A DNA stretch of 64,000 nt, taken from positions 1 to 64,000 of the forward strand of contig JAKVCY010000216.1 of NCBI GenBank assembly GCA_022448425.1, written 5' to 3'. Below are positions 55,523 to 64,000 of the stretch, piece by piece. This DNA is from Thalassotalea sp. GTDB lineage: Bacteria; Pseudomonadota; Gammaproteobacteria; Enterobacterales; Alteromonadaceae. The position numbers and the translations under genes are program-made. Each line of letters starts with the position of its first letter. Position 1 is the first letter of the stretch. Below the pieces are notes generated by a model, which worked only from the letters and a program-made list of their open reading frames with translations, searched no databases and had not been told where the DNA came from.

Positions 55523-57286
55523 ATGAAAAAATCCATAATTACTTCAGCAATACTTGCTTCTTTGACTCTTTCTGCCTGTGGCGGCAGCAGCGGTAGTTCT
55601 GATGACGATGTTGTTACTCCACAGCCACCAGCTAATACAGCACCTACAGATATCAGTCTTGACGTAATGAGTGTTGATGAAAATGCAGCTGGCGCAACTA
55701 TTGGTACATTATCAGCAACTGATGCTGAAGGTGGCGCAATGACATTCACAGTTGATAGCGACATGTTTGCTGTTGATGGCGATCAGTTATCATTAGCTGC
55801 TGAATACAGTGCAAACTATGAAGATGCGAGCTCTCTTACTGTAAATGTAACAGTAGCAGATGCGGATGGCGCGACGTTCTCTAAAGAATTAACCATTGAT
55901 GTTAACGACTTATTAGATACATACAGCTTCGCGAGTAAGTTTGAAGATGGTGCATCAAGTGTTTCTTACACTGGCCAAATCGCACGTCATGTTCTAATTG
56001 CAGAACTAAACAACTTCATCTCTAACCTTGAAACTTGGTTAGATGCAAACAACTCAGCAACAAAAGACGATGTATTAGCAGAATTAAACAAACGTTACTT
56101 TGTTGGTGAAGACATTTACCCAGATGTTGAAGGTAATGACGCATTAACAGCTGAGCACGAACAGCTACGTCAAGACATGTACGACAGCTTAGCAATTACT
56201 TTTGCTGATGCTGAGCAAACGATGGTTGCAGACATTTCTTCTTCATACAAAAACATCCATGAAAAAATCGCTGGTAACGATGCTTCAGGTCAAGACATTG
56301 ACTGGTTAGACGGCAACTTCGCAGGTTGGGCTAACAAAGGCGACTACACACCAGAGTCTCTAGTACTTGAATGGTTCGACATGCTTGCTGACCAAGCGGT
56401 AGCTTACAATGCGGGTACTGAAATGGATTCAGTATATGTGACAGCTGAAGGCTTAGACCTTAAGCAACTTATTCAAAAGCACTTACTTATGTCAGTTGCT
56501 TTCTCGCAATCAGCAGGTGACTACCTAGGTAACGATTACGAGGGTAAAGGTTTAACGACTGATAACATCAGTGCAGTTTCTGGTAAAGCATACTCAAATC
56601 TTGAGCACCAATTTGATGAAGGTTTTGGTTACTTTGGCGCACCAGTAAACTACCTTGAGTACACAGATGAAGAGATTGCTATCAAGGGCGGTCGCGACGA
56701 GTTCCAAGGCAAGAACGACTTCGATGGCAATGGTACAATTAACCTAGTTTCTGAATACGTATTCGGTGCATCTTCAAATGCTGCTAAGCGCGATCGTGGT
56801 GCGACAGTAGCAACTGACATGACATCTGACATCATGAACGCTTTCCTTGAAGGTCGTAAGATCATCAATGATGCAGCTGGCATGGCGTTGACTGACGAGG
56901 AAATGACAGCGCTTCAAGCACAGCGTGACATTGCAATTCTAGGTTGGGAAAAAGCAATTGCAGCAACTGTTGTTCACTACATTAACGATAGCGTTGCAGA
57001 CTTGAACAATGTTGGTACAGCTGACTTTAGCCTAACTGACTTGGCAAAACACTGGTCAGAAATGAAAGGTTTCGGTTTGGGTCTACAATTCAGCCCATTC
57101 TCTCCATTCTACGATGCAGCAAATGCAGGCAAATTTGAAGAAGTTCACACTTTATTCAAAGATGCGCCAGTATTTGATGAGTCTGCACCAGCAGATGTAA
57201 CTGACTACATTGCAGATTTATTAGCTGCACGTGATATTCTTCAGGAAGTTTATGGCTTCGATGCTGAGAATGTTGCAAACTGGTAA
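55523..57286 (+). CDS. DUF4856 lipoprotein with cadherin-like domain
   Basis: The lipobox LSAC gives lipidated C19. A short linker (GSSDDD... PQPPANTAP) leads to one cadherin-like repeat (about 42-130, DISLDVMSVDENAAG to ELTIDVNDL). The main part, residues about 135-587, has the features of DUF4856, a family found next to imelysins and TonB receptors in iron-related loci. It is predicted to be on the outer membrane. It starts the block after the Fur-like site, and a hairpin separates it from the imelysin gene. Confidence 0.7.
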   Translation: MKKSIITSAILASLTLSACGGSSGSSDDDVVTPQPPANTAPTDISLDVMSVDENAAGATIGTLSATDAEGGAMTFTVDSDMFAVDGDQLSLAAEYSANYEDASSLTVNVTVADADGATFSKELTIDVNDLLDTYSFASKFEDGASSVSYTGQIARHVLIAELNNFISNLETWLDANNSATKDDVLAELNKRYFVGEDIYPDVEGNDALTAEHEQLRQDMYDSLAITFADAEQTMVADISSSYKNIHEKIAGNDASGQDIDWLDGNFAGWANKGDYTPESLVLEWFDMLADQAVAYNAGTEMDSVYVTAEGLDLKQLIQKHLLMSVAFSQSAGDYLGNDYEGKGLTTDNISAVSGKAYSNLEHQFDEGFGYFGAPVNYLEYTDEEIAIKGGRDEFQGKNDFDGNGTINLVSEYVFGASSNAAKRDRGATVATDMTSDIMNAFLEGRKIINDAAGMALTDEEMTALQAQRDIAILGWEKAIAATVVHYINDSVADLNNVGTADFSLTDLAKHWSEMKGFGLGLQFSPFSPFYDAANAGKFEEVHTLFKDAPVFDESAPADVTDYIADLLAARDILQEVYGFDAENVANW

Positions 57287-57310
57287 GCCTTACCAGTAAG
57301 GTAACTTGAA

Positions 57311-57350
57311 AAAGCTTGGACTCTGAAGAGTCCAGGCTTTCTTTGATTTT
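57311..57350 (+). terminator. Hairpin between DUF4856 and imelysin genes
   Basis: AAAGC-T-TGGACTCT (57311-57324) pairs with AGAGTCCA-G-GCTTT (57327-57340), with one G-T pair, and is followed by CTTTGATTTT. It looks like a moderate terminator inside the operon, which would let the first gene be expressed at a higher level than those that follow. Confidence 0.55.
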
Positions 57351-57366
57351 AAGGGTACGTTAATTT

Positions 57367-58578
57367 ATGTTTTCGCATTTTAGAAAAACACCAATTGCAA
57401 TCGCGCTAAGCACTTTAATTTTAGTGGGTTGTGGGGAATCGACTGACGCTACATTTGGCCCTGATTATGACACTGGCAATCAGGTAGACACTGAGTTTAA
57501 CGAACAAGCGCTCGTCAATAATATTGCTACAAATATTATTACGCCGTTATTCGCAACGTTCAAAAACGTTGTTGACGTTCAATACGCACAAGTTGGAGCA
57601 TACTGCTCAGCGGTTAAGGCAGGGTCCGTAGGTTCCTCCTTAGATGACGCAAAAGCAAGTTGGCGAGATACAATGCTAGTTTGGCAACAAGCTGAAATGA
57701 TGCAAGTTGAACCGTTGATCGAAAATGATGGAAAGCTACGTAATGACATTTACTCTTGGCCAGACGTTTTCACCTGCGGTGTTGACCAAGACACCTTGTA
57801 CTTTATGGATGGTGAATTTAACGGACAGCCATACGATATTGAAAGCCGTCGAGCTAATCGGAAAGGCTTGTACGCGCTTGAATACTTGCTATTTAACGAA
57901 TCTACCGGTCACAGCTGCCAAGTAGTAGAACCTTATGGCTGGAGTGACTTAACACCTGAGCGGGTGGTTGAAGCACGTTGTGAATATGCGACAGAGGTAG
58001 CGCGAGCGTTGACCGATAATGCACAACAACTGGAAGATGGCTGGGCAACATTCTCTAGCGAACTCATGGCTGCTGGTCAAGAAGGTAGTCAGTTTGCTTC
58101 AATTCACGATGCTGTAAACCACTTGTCTGATACGATGTTTTACTTAGATTCAATTTCAAAGGATGCCAAGCTTGCAACGCCACTTGGCTTGGTGGCGAAT
58201 ACATGTGGCAGTCAGGCATGTCCTGAAGATGTAGAATCAAGATTTGCCAATCACTCTGTAGAAAACTTAATTCAAAATTTACAGGGGTTTAATCAGCTCT
58301 TTACGGGCGGTGATGAAGAGCAAAGCGTTGGCTTTGTTGATTATCTTAATTTCGTAGGTGATACAGAGACTGCAGAAACTATGTCTGCAGCGATTAGTAC
58401 TGCGATCACTCAGCTACAAGCTTACCAAAGCACACTTGCTGATACGTTAGCTAATAATGAAGCTGATGTTGAGCAAACACACGCCAATGTAAAAGCCGTT
58501 ACTGATAAATTAAAAACAGACTTTATTCAAAGTCTTGCGTTAGAACTGCCACAAACTTCAGCGGGAGATAATGACTAA
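57367..58578 (+). CDS. Imelysin-family lipoprotein (peptidase M75-like)
   Basis: A lipoprotein signal ends at C22 (LVGC). The 403-residue protein is mainly helical, with an imelysin-like fold. The usual GxHxxE motif appears as G167-L-Y169-A-L-E172, so the histidine is replaced by tyrosine. Imelysins (ICMP, IrpA) are iron-regulated and bind iron rather than act as peptidases in most tested cases. Its stop overlaps the TonB receptor start by one base, so the two are coupled. Confidence 0.75.
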   Translation: MFSHFRKTPIAIALSTLILVGCGESTDATFGPDYDTGNQVDTEFNEQALVNNIATNIITPLFATFKNVVDVQYAQVGAYCSAVKAGSVGSSLDDAKASWRDTMLVWQQAEMMQVEPLIENDGKLRNDIYSWPDVFTCGVDQDTLYFMDGEFNGQPYDIESRRANRKGLYALEYLLFNESTGHSCQVVEPYGWSDLTPERVVEARCEYATEVARALTDNAQQLEDGWATFSSELMAAGQEGSQFASIHDAVNHLSDTMFYLDSISKDAKLATPLGLVANTCGSQACPEDVESRFANHSVENLIQNLQGFNQLFTGGDEEQSVGFVDYLNFVGDTETAETMSAAISTAITQLQAYQSTLADTLANNEADVEQTHANVKAVTDKLKTDFIQSLALELPQTSAGDND

Positions 58579-60800
58579 TGAATAGCATTAATACACCATT
58601 TTCTAAATCATTAGTCGCTCTTTCGCTAGCAGCAATTATCTCTCCAGTATCAGCAGATACGGTCACTAACGACGATGCCCAATATTACGAACGCATCCAA
58701 ATTGTTGGTCAAGACGATAAGCTTAGAACAGAAGCCGGTTCAACTACCTTTATTGGCGAGACTGAACTGGAAAAGTTTAAATTTGACGATATAAACCGTG
58801 TTTTATACAGCGTACCAGGCGTTAATATTCGCGAAGAAGATGGGTATGGCTTACGCCCTAACATTGGCTTCCGTGGTGCTACACCTGAGCGTAGTAAGAA
58901 AATTACTGTAATGGAAGACGGTGTCCTGATTGGTCCTGCGCCATACTCAGCGCCAGCTGCTTACTATTTCCCTATGATGGGAAAAATGACGTCATTGGAA
59001 GTATTTAAAGGACCTGCAGCAATTAAATATGGTCCAAATACTGTCGCAGGTGCCTTGAATATGACGACTCGACATATTCCTACAGCACAAGAAGGACAGC
59101 TGGATTTAGCGGTTGGTACTGATGGCTTTGGTAAAGCAGAGGCATATTTCGGTAACACCAACGGTAAATTTGGCTACTTAGTCGAAGGTATTCATATTGA
59201 GTCTGATGGCTATAAAGAGCTTGACGGTGATGGTGACACTGGCTTCGATAAAAACGATATAATGGTGAAGTTTAACTATGACTTATCGAATAGAGACTTT
59301 GACCAAATTGTCGAATTTAAGTATTCATATGCTGACGAATTGTCTGATGAAACTTATCTTGGCCTAACCGATAGCGATTTTACAGAGAATGAAAACCGCC
59401 GCTATGCTGCTAGCCAAAAAGATCGCATGGACTGGGAGCACACCACTGCAATGTTCACGCACTTTATTGGCAACGATACCTTCGACGTGACAACAAGAAT
59501 TTATCGCAATGACTTTGAACGTTCGTGGTTCAAAATCAACGGTTTTAAATCGTTTGGTGGTGTGAATTCTGATCTTCAAGACATTTTAGCTAACCCTGAT
59601 TCTGAGACCAATGCTCGCTTCCTTAGTATTCTTAAGGGCGATCAGGATACCGTACAGGAATATGAAAAAATTATTCTTGGTGATAACTATCGTGAGTATT
59701 TCTCTCAAGGTATTCAATCTGAGCTCTATTACAACCTGGAATTGGCTGGCTACAAACACAAGCTGAATGCTGGCTTCAGATACCACGAAGATGAAATTAA
59801 ACGTCGCCACACGGAAGACAGCTTTTTCATGCAAAGTGGCTCATTAGTTAGTGATGGTGCGGATCAAGTTGCCACGACGACTAACAGAGAACAGACGGAT
59901 GCATTAGCAGTCTTCATCAAAGATACCATTTACATCAACGATTTTGAGGTAACAGCAGGTATTCGTGGTGAGTTCATTGACGGCACTTATCAAAATGAAG
60001 TACGGGGTAAAGAAGGCGATTACTTAAAGAAAGAAACCGACATTTGGTTACCAAGTTTGAGTGTTTTTTATAAGTACTCAGATAACCTTGGCTTCTTTGC
60101 AGGCGTTCACGAAGGCTTTATTCCTACTAGCCCAGCTGAGAGCTCGGATGTTGAAATCGAGAATAGTATTAACTATGAAGTAGGTGGCCGTTATCACAAC
60201 CAAGGCACTAATGTAGAGGTTGTCGCCTTTTTTAATGATGTCGAAAACTTAAAAGAGAGCTGCTCTTTCTCAGCATCTGGCGGTGAAGGCTGTCGCTTAG
60301 ATGAAGAGTTTAACAGTGGTGAGGCCTCGGTCTACGGCTTAGAATTCACGGCTAATCATACATTCAATACAGACGTTGGCTTAGATGTGCCAGTTTCTGC
60401 GACTTATACTTATACCAAGGGTGAATTTGATACGAGCTTCGTTTCTGATTTCCCGATGTGGGGTGTTGTAGAATCAGGTGATGTGTTGCCGTATCTACCA
60501 GAGAATCAATTTACGTTAAGCGTTGGATTGGCCAGTGACAAATGGGACGTCAACCTAATCGCTCGCTACATTGACGAAATGTCAGAGGCATCGGGTGAAG
60601 GCGTACTATTGTCAGGTGTGACGACTGAGTCTTTAACGGTTGTTGATATGTCTGCTAGCTATGATTTGGATAACTGGGGTGTTGTTTACGTGAAGCTAGA
60701 CAATGTACTCGACGATCAAGAAATTGTTAGTCGCCGTCCATACGGTGCTCGTCCTAGTAAACCACAACAAGCAGTGATCGGTTATCAATATAGCTTTTAG
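58578..60800 (+). CDS. TonB-dependent receptor, FecA-like
   Basis: A signal peptide (about 1-26) and then a plug domain (about 45-170, with EEDGYGLRPNIGFRG and VMEDGVLIGPAPYS) and a C-terminal beta-barrel ending in FxYxF form. The length of 740 residues is normal. The plug resembles ferric-citrate-type receptors, but the true ligand is unknown. It takes up an iron complex through energy from TonB-ExbBD, which is not encoded here. It is coupled to the imelysin gene. Confidence 0.88.
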   Translation: MNSINTPFSKSLVALSLAAIISPVSADTVTNDDAQYYERIQIVGQDDKLRTEAGSTTFIGETELEKFKFDDINRVLYSVPGVNIREEDGYGLRPNIGFRGATPERSKKITVMEDGVLIGPAPYSAPAAYYFPMMGKMTSLEVFKGPAAIKYGPNTVAGALNMTTRHIPTAQEGQLDLAVGTDGFGKAEAYFGNTNGKFGYLVEGIHIESDGYKELDGDGDTGFDKNDIMVKFNYDLSNRDFDQIVEFKYSYADELSDETYLGLTDSDFTENENRRYAASQKDRMDWEHTTAMFTHFIGNDTFDVTTRIYRNDFERSWFKINGFKSFGGVNSDLQDILANPDSETNARFLSILKGDQDTVQEYEKIILGDNYREYFSQGIQSELYYNLELAGYKHKLNAGFRYHEDEIKRRHTEDSFFMQSGSLVSDGADQVATTTNREQTDALAVFIKDTIYINDFEVTAGIRGEFIDGTYQNEVRGKEGDYLKKETDIWLPSLSVFYKYSDNLGFFAGVHEGFIPTSPAESSDVEIENSINYEVGGRYHNQGTNVEVVAFFNDVENLKESCSFSASGGEGCRLDEEFNSGEASVYGLEFTANHTFNTDVGLDVPVSATYTYTKGEFDTSFVSDFPMWGVVESGDVLPYLPENQFTLSVGLASDKWDVNLIARYIDEMSEASGEGVLLSGVTTESLTVVDMSASYDLDNWGVVYVKLDNVLDDQEIVSRRPYGARPSKPQQAVIGYQYSF

Positions 60801-60857
60801 TCACATGCGGAAAACGCAACTGCGATGACAGCGAGCTGTCGTTTTGTGGTAAAATAA

Positions 60858-60892
60858 AAAACAGCGCTGGAAAGCTTTTTCAGCGCTGTTTT
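60858..60892. terminator. Intrinsic terminator after the TonB receptor
   Basis: AAAACAGCGCTG (60858-60869) pairs with CAGCGCTGTTTT (60881-60892) around an 11-base loop, with A and T runs on the two flanks. It can act on both strands and probably ends the iron-uptake transcript. Confidence 0.8.
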
Positions 60893-60943
60893 CGTATTAT
60901 CTGACTTGAAAGTCGAATCCATTGGTTTTAGTGAATAAGCAGC

Positions 60944-61999
60944 ATGTTTGAGTTTTTTACAGCTAATTTAAACGAACTTTTTAACTACTTGTTTGATGCT
61001 AATAAGCGCATCTACTGGGGTTATATCGTGTCGTCTATTACGCTCGCTGCTATTGTCTTTTGGCGTGTTGCCAAGCAAAAACAACAGTCGCCATTGGCTG
61101 AGCCTCACTATGATCAAGAGGTAATGCAAAACAAACCTGTATGGCGTCGTTTTTGGCACTTTCTATTTCCTGCTTCTATTTACTTTAGCCAGTCTGCCCG
61201 TAACGATTACGCACTGTTTGTCGTTAACAAGTTGATCAAAGCATCATTATTCCCGCTTGTTATTATTACCATGGTGCCTATTGCTTTGGGCTTTTCCAGT
61301 ACATTGGAAGCGATATTTGGTGTGATGGAACATATTCAATTATCAGCAACATCGACTATGTTGGTGTTCACTATCCTGCTGTTTATCGTTGACGATTTTA
61401 CACGATTTTTGCTGCACTATATTCTTCACAAAGTCCCGTTTCTTTGGGAGTTTCATAAGGTTCATCACTCGGCAAAAGTGCTGACCCCTTTCACTATTTA
61501 TCGTTCGCACCCTGTAGAAAGTTACCTGTACGCCTGTCGAATGGCGTTAACACAGGGGACTGTAGTTGGCTTTTGCTACTACTTCTTTGGGCCAACACTT
61601 AAGATGATGGATATCGTTGGTGCTAATTTATTTGTCTTTGCGTTTAATATCATGGGGGCAAACTTGCGCCATAGTCACATTTGGTTAAGTTGGGGCGACA
61701 AGGTCGAAAATTGGTTTATTTCACCAGCACAACACCAGGTACATCATAGTGACAGCCCAAAACTTTTTGACGTGAACTTAGGCTCAGCACTGGCGATTTG
61801 GGATCGTATGTTTGGTACGTTAGTTAAAGCATCTGTAGTAACCAAACTCTCGATTGGTATTGGTGAACAATACGCTGAACATAAGACTTTGCGCGGTATC
61901 TACTTGCAACCGTTTGTGAAATCTGGCCAAGTGTTAATGAATTCTCTTTCGTCGCTGTTTAGCAAGAAAGGAAATAGTCAGAGAAATTCTGAAAGCTAA
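60944..61999 (+). CDS. Sterol desaturase/fatty-acid hydroxylase family membrane protein
   Basis: About four to six membrane helices and the three histidine clusters of the family: H158-Y-I-L-H162, H171-K-V-H-H175 and H264-Q-V-H-H268, which bind a di-iron centre that uses oxygen to hydroxylate or desaturate a lipid. The length of 351 residues fits. The lipid substrate is unknown. It follows the TonB receptor by 143 bases behind a terminator, so it probably has its own promoter; its iron need links it loosely to the block. Confidence 0.82.
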   Translation: MFEFFTANLNELFNYLFDANKRIYWGYIVSSITLAAIVFWRVAKQKQQSPLAEPHYDQEVMQNKPVWRRFWHFLFPASIYFSQSARNDYALFVVNKLIKASLFPLVIITMVPIALGFSSTLEAIFGVMEHIQLSATSTMLVFTILLFIVDDFTRFLLHYILHKVPFLWEFHKVHHSAKVLTPFTIYRSHPVESYLYACRMALTQGTVVGFCYYFFGPTLKMMDIVGANLFVFAFNIMGANLRHSHIWLSWGDKVENWFISPAQHQVHHSDSPKLFDVNLGSALAIWDRMFGTLVKASVVTKLSIGIGEQYAEHKTLRGIYLQPFVKSGQVLMNSLSSLFSKKGNSQRNSES

Positions 62000-62111
62000 A
62001 AAACCGTCATTTAAACGCAGTTACCCTTGATTGTTTTTTAGTTGCCCCCACTGTTAATAAATCCCCTAAGAAAAGCTGCGCTAGCTAGCAGAAAACAAAG
62101 AATAAAATACA

Positions 62112-62867
62112 GTGCAATATACTCGACAAAAACTCTTCGTACTGGGCATGAAAGACTGTGCGCCACTGATTCTTGCGGCAATTCCTTTTGGCGTAATTTA
62201 TGGCGCCTTAGGACAATCTACAGCACTATCGTTTTGGGCTGTACTGGCGATGTCTGTTTTTGTTTTTGCAGGCTCTGCACAGTTTATTGCAGTCGGTCTA
62301 ATTGCAAGTTCTACAAGTTGGCCAATTATCGTATTGACGACATTTTTCGTAAACTTTAGACACATTCTATATTCCGCAAACTTATTGCCACATGTGAAAG
62401 ATTATGGGCAGAAAGTAAGAGCGCCTATGGCTTTTCTGTTAACTGACGAAAGTTTTGCTGTTGCCAGTAACTATCTGAAATTACACGGTGATAAGCCTAA
62501 TTTTAATTGGTACTACTTTGGCGCAGCGTTGTTTATGTATCTTAACTGGCAGTTGTGTACGTTAGTAGGGCTATATATAGGTCAAAGTGTGCCTGATATG
62601 GCTAACTGGGGGCTTGATATGGCCATGGTAGTTGCCTTTATTGGGATTGTCGTGCCTTGCCTACACAATCGAGCAACATTGGCGTGTGCTCTGGTTGCCG
62701 GTGGTTTGTCACTGATTACCTACGACTGGCCTCATAAAACCGGTTTGTTGTTCTCCGCAGTAAGCGCCATTTTGGTTGCAATGCATTTAGAGAAAAAATC
62801 AGCGCCAATTGTTGATCAGAATAATGCTAGCCCTATGGATAAAGACCAGCAGGAGAATAAGTCATGA
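62112..62867 (+). CDS. azlC: AzlC-type branched-chain amino-acid export subunit
   Basis: A membrane protein with about seven helices over 251 residues. PLILAAIPFGVIYGALGQ and STSWPIIVLTTFFVNFRHILYS are typical AzlC segments. With AzlD it exports branched-chain amino acids or analogues. The start is a GTG at 62112; an ATG at 62148 is possible. It overlaps azlD by four bases (ATGA). Confidence 0.88.
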   Translation: MQYTRQKLFVLGMKDCAPLILAAIPFGVIYGALGQSTALSFWAVLAMSVFVFAGSAQFIAVGLIASSTSWPIIVLTTFFVNFRHILYSANLLPHVKDYGQKVRAPMAFLLTDESFAVASNYLKLHGDKPNFNWYYFGAALFMYLNWQLCTLVGLYIGQSVPDMANWGLDMAMVVAFIGIVVPCLHNRATLACALVAGGLSLITYDWPHKTGLLFSAVSAILVAMHLEKKSAPIVDQNNASPMDKDQQENKS

Positions 62868-63181
62868 ATGAAGTATGGATGTTGCTGGGTATGTTCATCG
62901 TTACTTTCGGTGTGCGTTATATTCTATTTGCTTTTGCTGACAATATTGAGTTTCCTGATACCCTCAAACGAGCGCTAAACTATGTGCCTATCGCTGTGTT
63001 AACGGCGATAATATTTCCAGCGGTTTTTATGCCCAAAGGCGAGTACTACTTTGCCATAGAAAACCCCTATATTTTCGGTGCAATCGTCGCTGTAGTGGTG
63101 AGTGCTTGGAAAAAGCACATGTTGCTAACAGTTGTTAGTGGCCTAGCGGCTTTTGGTGCTTGGAAATACTTATTTGTCTAA
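62864..63181 (+). CDS. azlD: AzlD-type branched-chain amino-acid export subunit
   Basis: A 105-residue membrane protein with three to four helices and the family segment GVRYILFAFADNIEFPDTLKRALNYVP. It is the small partner of AzlC. It starts inside the last codons of azlC with an AGGAG site about nine bases upstream. Confidence 0.87.
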   Translation: MNEVWMLLGMFIVTFGVRYILFAFADNIEFPDTLKRALNYVPIAVLTAIIFPAVFMPKGEYYFAIENPYIFGAIVAVVVSAWKKHMLLTVVSGLAAFGAWKYLFV

Positions 63182-63200
63182 CACTTGAGTTGAGTTACCT

Positions 63201-63836
63201 ATGATTAACAGCGAATTGCTTGAACTAGAATGGCAAAACTTTGCACCTAGCTGCGAACGCAATAAAGTACCACTGCTAGAGGTACTGTCAGAACTCTCGT
63301 TGGCAGAACAGCGGGTTTTAGAGCTAGGTAGCTTATCAGGACAACATGCTTGTTTTATGGCACCTAAGTTAGCCGTCAAAGAGTGGCAAACAAGTGATCT
63401 TGCGTATAACTTACCGCCACTTACAGCAAATATTGAACGACATGGCCGGACACTGAACCAAGCGATGTTTCCAAAGCCTTTAGCACTTGAAGTAGGTGAA
63501 TCATCACATTGGCCTACAGCCCATTACGACGTCATATTTACAGCCAATACGCTGCACATCATGAGTTGGCAGAGTGTCCAGCAACTCTTTAAACATTTAC
63601 CTCAGGTATGTAAACCCGGTACGCGATTTATGGTTTACGGCCCATTTAAATGCGGTGGAGATTACACAAGTGAGAGTAATGCTGAGTTTGAAATTTGGCT
63701 TAAAGAACGTAATTCGCAAAGTGGTATTCGCGACTTTGAAGCAGTTGATGAGTTAGCCTCAAACATTGGTTTTACGCTCAAACAAAACATTGATATGCCA
63801 GCGAATAATCAATTACTGGTTTGGGAATTTAATTGA
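63201..63836 (+). CDS. DUF938 family, S-adenosylmethionine methyltransferase-like
   Basis: Residues about 35-60 hold VLELGSLSGQHACFMA, a motif I-like glycine loop, followed by FTANTLHIMSWQSVQQL and a MVYGPFKCGGDYTSESN segment typical of DUF938. The length of 211 residues fits. The substrate and methyl-transfer activity are unproven. It starts 19 bases after azlD and is probably in the same transcript. Confidence 0.75.
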   Translation: MINSELLELEWQNFAPSCERNKVPLLEVLSELSLAEQRVLELGSLSGQHACFMAPKLAVKEWQTSDLAYNLPPLTANIERHGRTLNQAMFPKPLALEVGESSHWPTAHYDVIFTANTLHIMSWQSVQQLFKHLPQVCKPGTRFMVYGPFKCGGDYTSESNAEFEIWLKERNSQSGIRDFEAVDELASNIGFTLKQNIDMPANNQLLVWEFN

Positions 63837-63863
63837 CCCTATAGTACAGTTTTTGCGTATAAT
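63833..63863 (+). promoter_or_regulatory. Possible promoter for the edge gene
   Basis: TTGACC (63833-63838) and a perfect TATAAT (63858-63863) are 19 bases apart, somewhat long for a sigma-70 promoter. It lies about 50 bases upstream of the gene at 63915. Confidence 0.4.
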
Positions 63864-63914
63864 GGGGTCAGTAATTGTTCCCAAGATCGACCACAATCGC
63901 TTACAGGGTGTGTT

Positions 63915-64000
63915 ATGCGTTCTTTGTTTTTATCAGCAGTGTCATCGGTATTACTTTCAGTGAAGTCATGTTTTGTTTTGTTGTTATTGATTTTAACGCA
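63915..64000 (+). CDS. Start of an unidentified hydrophobic protein, cut by the window edge
   Basis: An ATG at 63915 opens a frame that has no stop before the end. The visible residues (MRSLFLSAVSSVLLSVKS and then CFVLLLLILT) are hydrophobic, as in a signal or membrane anchor. The family cannot be told from this fragment. The ribosome site AGGGTG is weak. Confidence 0.4.
   Translation, partial: MRSLFLSAVSSVLLSVKSCFVLLLLILT

Overview
The window looks like chromosomal sequence of a marine gammaproteobacterium of the order Alteromonadales. The best fit is a Colwelliaceae/Thalassotalea-like or Pseudoalteromonas-like genome. This rests on an argCBFG-argH(GNAT)-argA run, the mrcA<>pilMNOPQ-aroK-aroB-damX-dam-rpe-trpS order, many lipoproteins, a GlyGly-CTERM tail and an iron-uptake block. 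All identities come from reading motifs and gene order; no database search was possible. I saw no rRNA, tRNA or CRISPR array.

Layout. (1) 1-46 is the start of a probable IS982-type transposase running off the left edge. (2) 424-7956 is arginine biosynthesis, with an ArgR-box-like site at 180-197. ArgH carries a C-terminal acetyltransferase domain, and a full-length ArgA follows. (3) 8057-12951 (minus) is a compact four-gene operon for making and recycling glucosylglycerate: glycerate kinase, sugar-phosphoglycerate phosphatase, glucosyl-3-phosphoglycerate synthase and a GH13 phosphorylase. (4) 13167-27931 is housekeeping: PBP1A, type IV pilus assembly, shikimate genes, DamX, Dam, Rpe and TrpS, plus a DUF2970 protein and a TorF-like outer-membrane protein. 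(5) 27948-31753 (minus) holds an FHA/membrane protein overlapping a secreted trypsin-like protease, a thioesterase and a GlyGly-CTERM cyclophilin. (6) 31915-36457 (minus) is a phosphate-linked block: a PhoX lipoprotein with a collagen-like stalk, behind three Pho half-sites, then a diheme lipoprotein and a membrane protein. (7) 36798-39991 holds a small secreted protein behind tandem palindromic operators, an MltA-like protein, a SpoU methyltransferase and a divergent S-adenosylhomocysteinase-like protein.

(8) 40136-54196 is a surface-polysaccharide locus. PglF/E/D/C-like genes predict UDP-N,N'-diacetylbacillosamine synthesis and transfer to the lipid carrier. Glycosyltransferases, an EpsG/Wzy-like polymerase and a Wzx flippase complete it, with two poorly known proteins at the end that carry nucleotidyltransferase-like and ParB-like motifs. 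(9) 54308-55176 is an mscS-type channel gene broken by a stop codon and a frameshift. (10) 55523-61999 is a probable Fur-controlled block of a DUF4856 lipoprotein, an imelysin-like lipoprotein, a TonB-dependent receptor and a sterol-desaturase-family membrane protein. (11) 62112-63836 is azlCD and a DUF938 methyltransferase-like gene. A further gene begins at 63915 and runs off the right edge.

The most interesting items are the closed glucosylglycerate cycle, the PhoX block with its triple Pho box, the unexplained pair at 51526-54196, the SAHH-like paralogue lacking the usual C-terminus, the duplicated N-acetylglutamate synthase activity, and the tandem operators in front of a 74-residue secreted protein.
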